DNA from: Cryptobacterium sp. CAG:338
GTDB lineage: Bacteria > Actinomycetota > Coriobacteriia > Coriobacteriales > Eggerthellaceae
Direction of reading: 5' to 3'
DNA: 23,916 nt
Assembly (NCBI GenBank): GCA_000435475.1
Contig: FR896066.1
Location: 16,077 to 39,992 of the forward strand
Position numbers and translations under genes: made by a program. Shown here piece by piece: positions 20,133 through 23,916 of the stretch (positions are counted from its first letter, which is position 1; every line of letters begins with the position of its first letter). The notes below the pieces were generated by a model. That model searched no databases, was not told the DNA's origin, and saw only the letters and a list, made by a program, of their open reading frames with translations.

Positions 20133-22706
20133 TTAATACTCTTCATCCAACGAAACGTGCGCTGCTACATCACAGTCAAGTCCAAAGAACTTACCAGCCT
20201 TGTAACGATCAAGCGCTACCAATGCAATCATCGCTGCGTTGTCGGTGCATGCCGAAAGTGGCGGCATCGTTAGGCGCACGCCCATTTCTTCACACATAAC
20301 CTCATAAGCATGACGTAGTTCAGGATTTGCTGCCACGCCCCCACCAAGACAAAATTCCTTTGCGCCGGTTTGTTCGAGCGCCGTTTTTGCCTTCGCTACT
20401 TGAACGTCAATAACTGCCGCCTGAAAACTTGCTGCAACATCTGACTGGTTGATTTCTCGTCCTGCCTGCTGCTCTTTCTGCAAATAAGTCATGACTGAAG
20501 TCTTTAGACCCGACAGCGAAAACTGCAAATCGCCTGAATGCATCAGTGCACGAGGAAAACGAATTGCTTTAGGATTACCATCTTTCGCTAATTTCGAAAT
20601 AAGAGGACCACCGGGATATCCTAGCCCCATTGCTTTAGCTACTTTATCGAAAGCCTCGCCTACCGCATCATCCAACGTGGAGCCCATGGTTTCATAATCG
20701 CCCCAATCTTTCACGTGTACCAACATAGTATGCCCGCCCGAAACGAGCGACACCACCATGGGAGGCTCAATGTCGGGACATGCAAGCTTATTCGCGTAGA
20801 GATGCCCCTCTAAATGGTTGACGCCGATAAGGGGTTTATCAGCCGCCCATGCAAGACCCTTCGCGAACGCAAGCCCTACCACCAAAGCGCCAACTAAACC
20901 AGGAGCATACGTAACTGAAACCGCTGCCAGATCACACCAATTCAGATTTTCCTGACCAGTACGCAAGCGAGCTTGATGCAAACACTCCTGTACCACACCA
21001 CCGATAGCTTCGATATGCTTTCGACTTGCAATTTCAGGAACCACACCGCCGAAGCGTGAATGGAAATCAATCTGAGAGGCTACAACATCAGCGACAATCG
21101 TGCCCGCCTCATCAATGAGTGCTGCCGCCGTTTCATCACAAGAAGTTTCGATAGCCAGAATAAGTTTTCCTTGAACAGCTAGGCTTCCGCTTTGCTCCGA
21201 GCAATTGATAGATTCTGCATCATTTAAGCGTAGCTCCATCCCTGCGACATCATGCTCAGAAAGAGGAAGCGGTCCTGTGTAGATGACGGCATCTTCCCTG
21301 TCGGAGTAATAGTGCGGACGAACTCCAATTCGTTGCAACCCCAGTCGTTCATAAAAGGCATGAGCGCCCGTATTGGTGGCACGAACTTCAAGCGTCATCT
21401 CTCTTGCCCCCAGATCACGCGCGTCGCGCGAAACGTGCGCCAGAAGCTCCTGCGCAATACCCTGCCTACGATACGATGGGTCCGTAGCAACCTTCAACAG
21501 CTGGACCTGTCCATCCACGATCCAACCACCCGCATATCCAATAAGATGAGCGTTTTTTGGTTCAACCACTCGCTTGGAAGAATCCTCCATTTCAAATGCC
21601 GCCCACCAGGTACGATCTGCTCGTGGAAGTTCGTCAAGAATTTGCGAGGCGCGCCACGCGTCGCTACCCATAGCGCGTGCCTCCAGCTCTTCCACTGCAT
21701 CTACCCACACTGCTTCTAGCGGTTGGTAGCGAATGATGGATCCGCCCTGAACTCCCGTTGTAAGGTCTTTTTCCTCAAGCACGCCTTCGAGCGCGTTTTC
21801 TGATTCATTCTCGAGTTCGTTTTCCAGATGATTTTCAAGCTCGTTTGAAAAAGCTTCCTTAAACAAGGCCGTTTTGCCTTGCTGTTTATTCAACAATGCT
21901 TGCTGCGATACCTTCACCTGAGAATTCTGTTTTGGCGTACGTTCTTCAGCTTGTTGCTTTGCGAACTTAGCACGCTCCGCCTCTTCAGCATCTGAAAGCC
22001 GCGTATACACAGGAAGTAGCACACAGGGATCGCCCAGAGATATATTCTCGGGGTCGAAATCGCCCGCCTGCCATAACGCTTGAGCCGCAAGCAGCAATCC
22101 CTTTCCTGTTGGATAACAATATTCCTGCGAAAGAACGCCTTTCCCTTCGCAAAAGCCCGCATATTTCTTAAGGCCATCACCCGTAATGATTGTGGTTGCT
22201 ATTTGTTCTTGCGAATCGCTGCCAAACCACGCAGGCAACTCTGCTGCCTTCATCACGAAATCTGCGTTTAAGCGCTCGATTCCCGCATCATCTAATGCAT
22301 AGCGCACTGGATATACCTCTTTGCGCATAGCATCGCCAATCACCACAAGAGAACCACGTACGCCAGCATCCCATTGATGCCATGCTTGGGCATCCGATGT
22401 CGAAACCCCAAACAGGGGCACGCCAAGTCCTATTGCGATTCCCTTCGCACTTGCCATACAGATACGTACACCCGTAAACGAGCCTGGACCACGTCCGCAC
22501 ACCACGCAAGCAATTTGGTTACGTGCCACGTTTTCCCGTTTTAAAAGCGAATCAATTTCAGGCAGAAGCTTTACATTTGAAGCTCGAAAAGCCTCCATTT
22601 CGCTTGATGCAACTATTTCTATAGCGCGCACCTCTCGGTCAAGCTTCCCCAGGCCAATCGAGATCATTTCGTTTGCGGTATCAAAAGCAAGTACAAAATC
22701 TTTCAT
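20133..22706 (-). CDS. tsaD: TsaB-RimI-TsaD fusion for tRNA t6A synthesis
   Basis: One 857-residue chain joins three usually separate proteins. Residues 1 to about 240 are TsaB (MKDFVLAFDTANEMIS, GRGPGSFTGVRICMASAKG). A Glu-rich linker follows (NELENHLENELENESENALE). About 340-490 is a RimI-type GNAT acetyltransferase (KVATDPSYRRQGIAQELL, ATNTGAHAFYERLGL). From about 514 to the end is TsaD, with AIETSCDETAAAL, NHLEGHLYA metal histidines, LVSGGHTMLV, GEAFDKVAKAMGLGYPGGP and CTDNAAMIAL. TsaB and TsaD with TsaE transfer threonylcarbamoyl to A37 of ANN-decoding tRNAs; RimI acetylates protein N-termini. I chose the ATG at 22706 after GAAAG; a GTG at 22742 would add 12 residues. No frame damage is seen. 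Similar fusions are known to me from Coriobacteriia. Confidence 0.93.
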   Translation of the reverse strand: MKDFVLAFDTANEMISIGLGKLDREVRAIEIVASSEMEAFRASNVKLLPEIDSLLKRENVARNQIACVVCGRGPGSFTGVRICMASAKGIAIGLGVPLFGVSTSDAQAWHQWDAGVRGSLVVIGDAMRKEVYPVRYALDDAGIERLNADFVMKAAELPAWFGSDSQEQIATTIITGDGLKKYAGFCEGKGVLSQEYCYPTGKGLLLAAQALWQAGDFDPENISLGDPCVLLPVYTRLSDAEEAERAKFAKQQAEERTPKQNSQVKVSQQALLNKQQGKTALFKEAFSNELENHLENELENESENALEGVLEEKDLTTGVQGGSIIRYQPLEAVWVDAVEELEARAMGSDAWRASQILDELPRADRTWWAAFEMEDSSKRVVEPKNAHLIGYAGGWIVDGQVQLLKVATDPSYRRQGIAQELLAHVSRDARDLGAREMTLEVRATNTGAHAFYERLGLQRIGVRPHYYSDREDAVIYTGPLPLSEHDVAGMELRLNDAESINCSEQSGSLAVQGKLILAIETSCDETAAALIDEAGTIVADVVASQIDFHSRFGGVVPEIASRKHIEAIGGVVQECLHQARLRTGQENLNWCDLAAVSVTYAPGLVGALVVGLAFAKGLAWAADKPLIGVNHLEGHLYANKLACPDIEPPMVVSLVSGGHTMLVHVKDWGDYETMGSTLDDAVGEAFDKVAKAMGLGYPGGPLISKLAKDGNPKAIRFPRALMHSGDLQFSLSGLKTSVMTYLQKEQQAGREINQSDVAASFQAAVIDVQVAKAKTALEQTGAKEFCLGGGVAANPELRHAYEVMCEEMGVRLTMPPLSACTDNAAMIALVALDRYKAGKFFGLDCDVAAHVSLDEEY

Positions 22707-22742
22707 GCAAAGTCTTTCATATGGTTCCATTTTTGTTTTCAC

Positions 22743-23299
22743 GCAATACCATTATGCAGAATTACAAAATCATGCAACGGTATTTCTCAAAACTAGCCTA
22801 AAAGATTTTACGCCGATCTTTCGCGAGGCGACCAAACTGATTTCGGACTAATCCCCCGACGTGCAGGGTTGGCGCTATTCCCGCAGCGTGCAGTAATTTT
22901 CTGATTTTTGACACATTTTGCCGAGTGCTGCACAAAAGAATTTTAGGGTTTAGGCTTTTATTAAACATATTTCACTAGATTGTTTAATAAATACCAAAAA
23001 TAGTGAATTTAGGCCCTCATTTCACGCTGAAATGTGGCAAATGGTATGAAGAATTGCTTAATTAGTAACACTGCTTTATACATAACTAGCCTAAATGTGG
23101 CAGAATTCGATTTTTTTTGCTCCCCAACTTCCAAAATACTAACGCATCTCTTGTAGTTCCAACTATTCCATCGATGCAAGCTGATCAAAACCCGATGCCG
23201 CGCTTTCCATCGACAAGCACTCTTTGCTGATTCCCAAGTTTTACCATTGAAACCGCTCTTTGCTAATGCCCACAAATTCAGGCATCATCCCACTTGTTC
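22743..23299. other. Repeat-rich gap between tsaE and the tsaBD fusion
   Basis: Nearly 560 bases separate genes that are normally adjacent. AACTAGCCTAAA occurs twice (22791-22802, 23084-23095). Between these copies lie TTTAGGC twice (22949-22955, 23008-23014) and two interleaved perfect inverted repeats (22958-23007). AAATGTGGCA words follow at 23029 and 23093. Nearer tsaE a degenerate direct repeat of about 37 bp starts with CCAT (about 23170-23283). A minus-strand frame at 23009-23275 looks like chance translation. The whole may be a decayed small mobile element. Confidence 0.45.
22958..23007. repeat. Two interleaved perfect inverted repeats
   Basis: TTATTAAAC (22958-22966) pairs with GTTTAATAA (22982-22990), and TTCACTA (22971-22977) pairs with TAGTGAA (23001-23007). 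The order A-B-A'-B' is that of an H-type pseudoknot or two competing stems. Confidence 0.55.
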
Positions 23300-23791
23300 C
23301 TACTTGTCATTTGACGCACATGCCTGCTGCCAAAAATCAAGCAACTGCGCTGCTACCCCAAAAGCCCGCGCCTTTATCCGCCGCGAGTGTTCGTTTATCA
23401 CCTCAAGATACACTTCAAGCCTGTCTTCGGGCATTTCATCAGGAAATTTTGAAGCCCATTCAATACAAGAAACGCCCTGACCCTCAACGATGCCATAAAA
23501 ATCAATATCTTCCAGTTCTTCAGCATTATCTAGTCGATAGAGATCAAAATGATACAAGGGCAAACACCCATCTTCATACACGGAAACCAAATTAAAGGTT
23601 GGACTAGTAACAGGACCTTCAATATCCAGCTCTTCTGCCAAGGCCTGCGTAAACTGGGTTTTACCAGCACCCAAATCACCATCGAGCGCAATAACTTCAC
23701 CAGGACCGACTACCATAGCGAGTGCTGCTGCAACTTGCTTAGTTTCGCTAGCCGATTCAGTTGTAGCAATTTCAACCCATTGTTCGTCCAT
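23300..23791 (-). CDS. tsaE: TsaE, ATPase of the t6A synthesis complex
   Basis: TsaE is the P-loop ATPase that regulates the TsaB-TsaD complex during t6A formation. The 163-residue protein has ALDGDLGAGKTQFTQALAEE (Walker A), the switch-like SPTFNLVSVYE, the family YHFDLYRLD and the later CIEWASKFPDEMPEDRLEV. The length is normal. AGGT lies upstream of the ATG at 23791. The fused tsaB-rimI-tsaD gene is the next gene downstream on the same strand but 590 bases away, so the two may not share one transcript. Confidence 0.93.
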   Translation of the reverse strand: MDEQWVEIATTESASETKQVAAALAMVVGPGEVIALDGDLGAGKTQFTQALAEELDIEGPVTSPTFNLVSVYEDGCLPLYHFDLYRLDNAEELEDIDFYGIVEGQGVSCIEWASKFPDEMPEDRLEVYLEVINEHSRRIKARAFGVAAQLLDFWQQACASNDK

Positions 23792-23833
23792 ATATTACCT
23801 ACTCGTTTCGCTGAAAAATCTGTTGTTTTAATT

Positions 23834-23916
23834 ATTATCCATTCGCACAGCGGATGGTTTATCGCTTCGGACGCTTCGCATCCTCAACAGGCTGAAGCCA
23901 TTAAACAAAAGTGCCA
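23834..23916. repeat. Dispersed intergenic repeat, copy 2 (reaches the window edge)
   Basis: This copy matches 8466-8545 in order, with a six-base insertion (ATCGCT-like) after GGTTT. The segment GGACGCTTCGCATCC keeps the same six-pair stem on the minus strand. The right end (AAAAGTG) matches the left flank of the groEL terminator, so a terminator hairpin probably continues beyond the window. Confidence 0.6.

Noticed and set aside
23009..23275. Minus-strand frame of 88 codons just after tsaE
   Set aside because: It is Lys/Arg/Trp-rich with no domain, has a non-ATG start, and consists largely of the repeat words in this gap.

Overview
The window reads as bacterial chromosome with mid-range GC, probably an actinobacterium of the class Coriobacteriia (Eggerthellaceae-like). 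The evidence for that is a single-chain TsaB-RimI-TsaD fusion, which I recall from that class, together with a CIRCE-controlled groESL operon, a menaquinone-type UbiE and a C-P lyase operon. The placement is an inference from gene content. No rRNA, tRNA, CRISPR array or intact insertion sequence was recognised.

Region 1 (1-5284, minus strand) is the 5' part of a phosphonate uptake and C-P lyase operon in the order phnD-phnC-phnE-phnE-phnG-phnH-phnI. phnI runs off the left edge. Genes from phnC onward overlap or nearly abut, and a strong hairpin separates phnD from phnC. phnD, the lipoprotein that captures the substrate, carries one in-frame amber stop in an otherwise intact frame. Upstream of phnD lies about 700 bp without a gene but with two adjacent perfect dyads and a 21-bp direct repeat.

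Region 2 (6003-10884, minus strand) holds a SpoU-type RNA methyltransferase preceded by a degenerate tandem repeat of about 17 bp, an AEC-family transporter, and groES-groEL with a perfect CIRCE operator. A clear intrinsic terminator follows groEL, next to a dispersed repeat whose second copy lies at the right edge of the window.

Region 3 (11085-16912, minus strand) holds a VapBC-like toxin-antitoxin pair, then a run with this transcription order: a metal-ligand-poor amidohydrolase homologue, a 66-aa membrane protein, tatA/B, tatC, hypA, hypB, and a 60-aa ORF that looks like a collapsed aldo/keto reductase. tatC is shortened by a perfect 19-bp tandem duplication. Removing one copy restores a 43-residue charged tail that ends five bases before hypA.

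Region 4 (17070-23916) holds ubiE (plus strand), two overlooked small membrane proteins (31 and 44 aa, minus strand) behind a leader with interleaved inverted repeats, a flavin-reductase-like protein and an ankyrin-repeat membrane protein (both plus strand). It ends with the tRNA t6A genes tsaBD (fused with rimI) and tsaE (both minus strand), separated by a repeat-rich gap of nearly 600 bp.

Functionally, the window combines phosphorus scavenging, protein folding and Tat export, nickel insertion, quinone methylation and tRNA modification. The items most worth a second look are the amidohydrolase homologue that has lost nearly all metal ligands, the tatC slippage duplication, the amber codon in phnD, and the small-membrane-protein locus.
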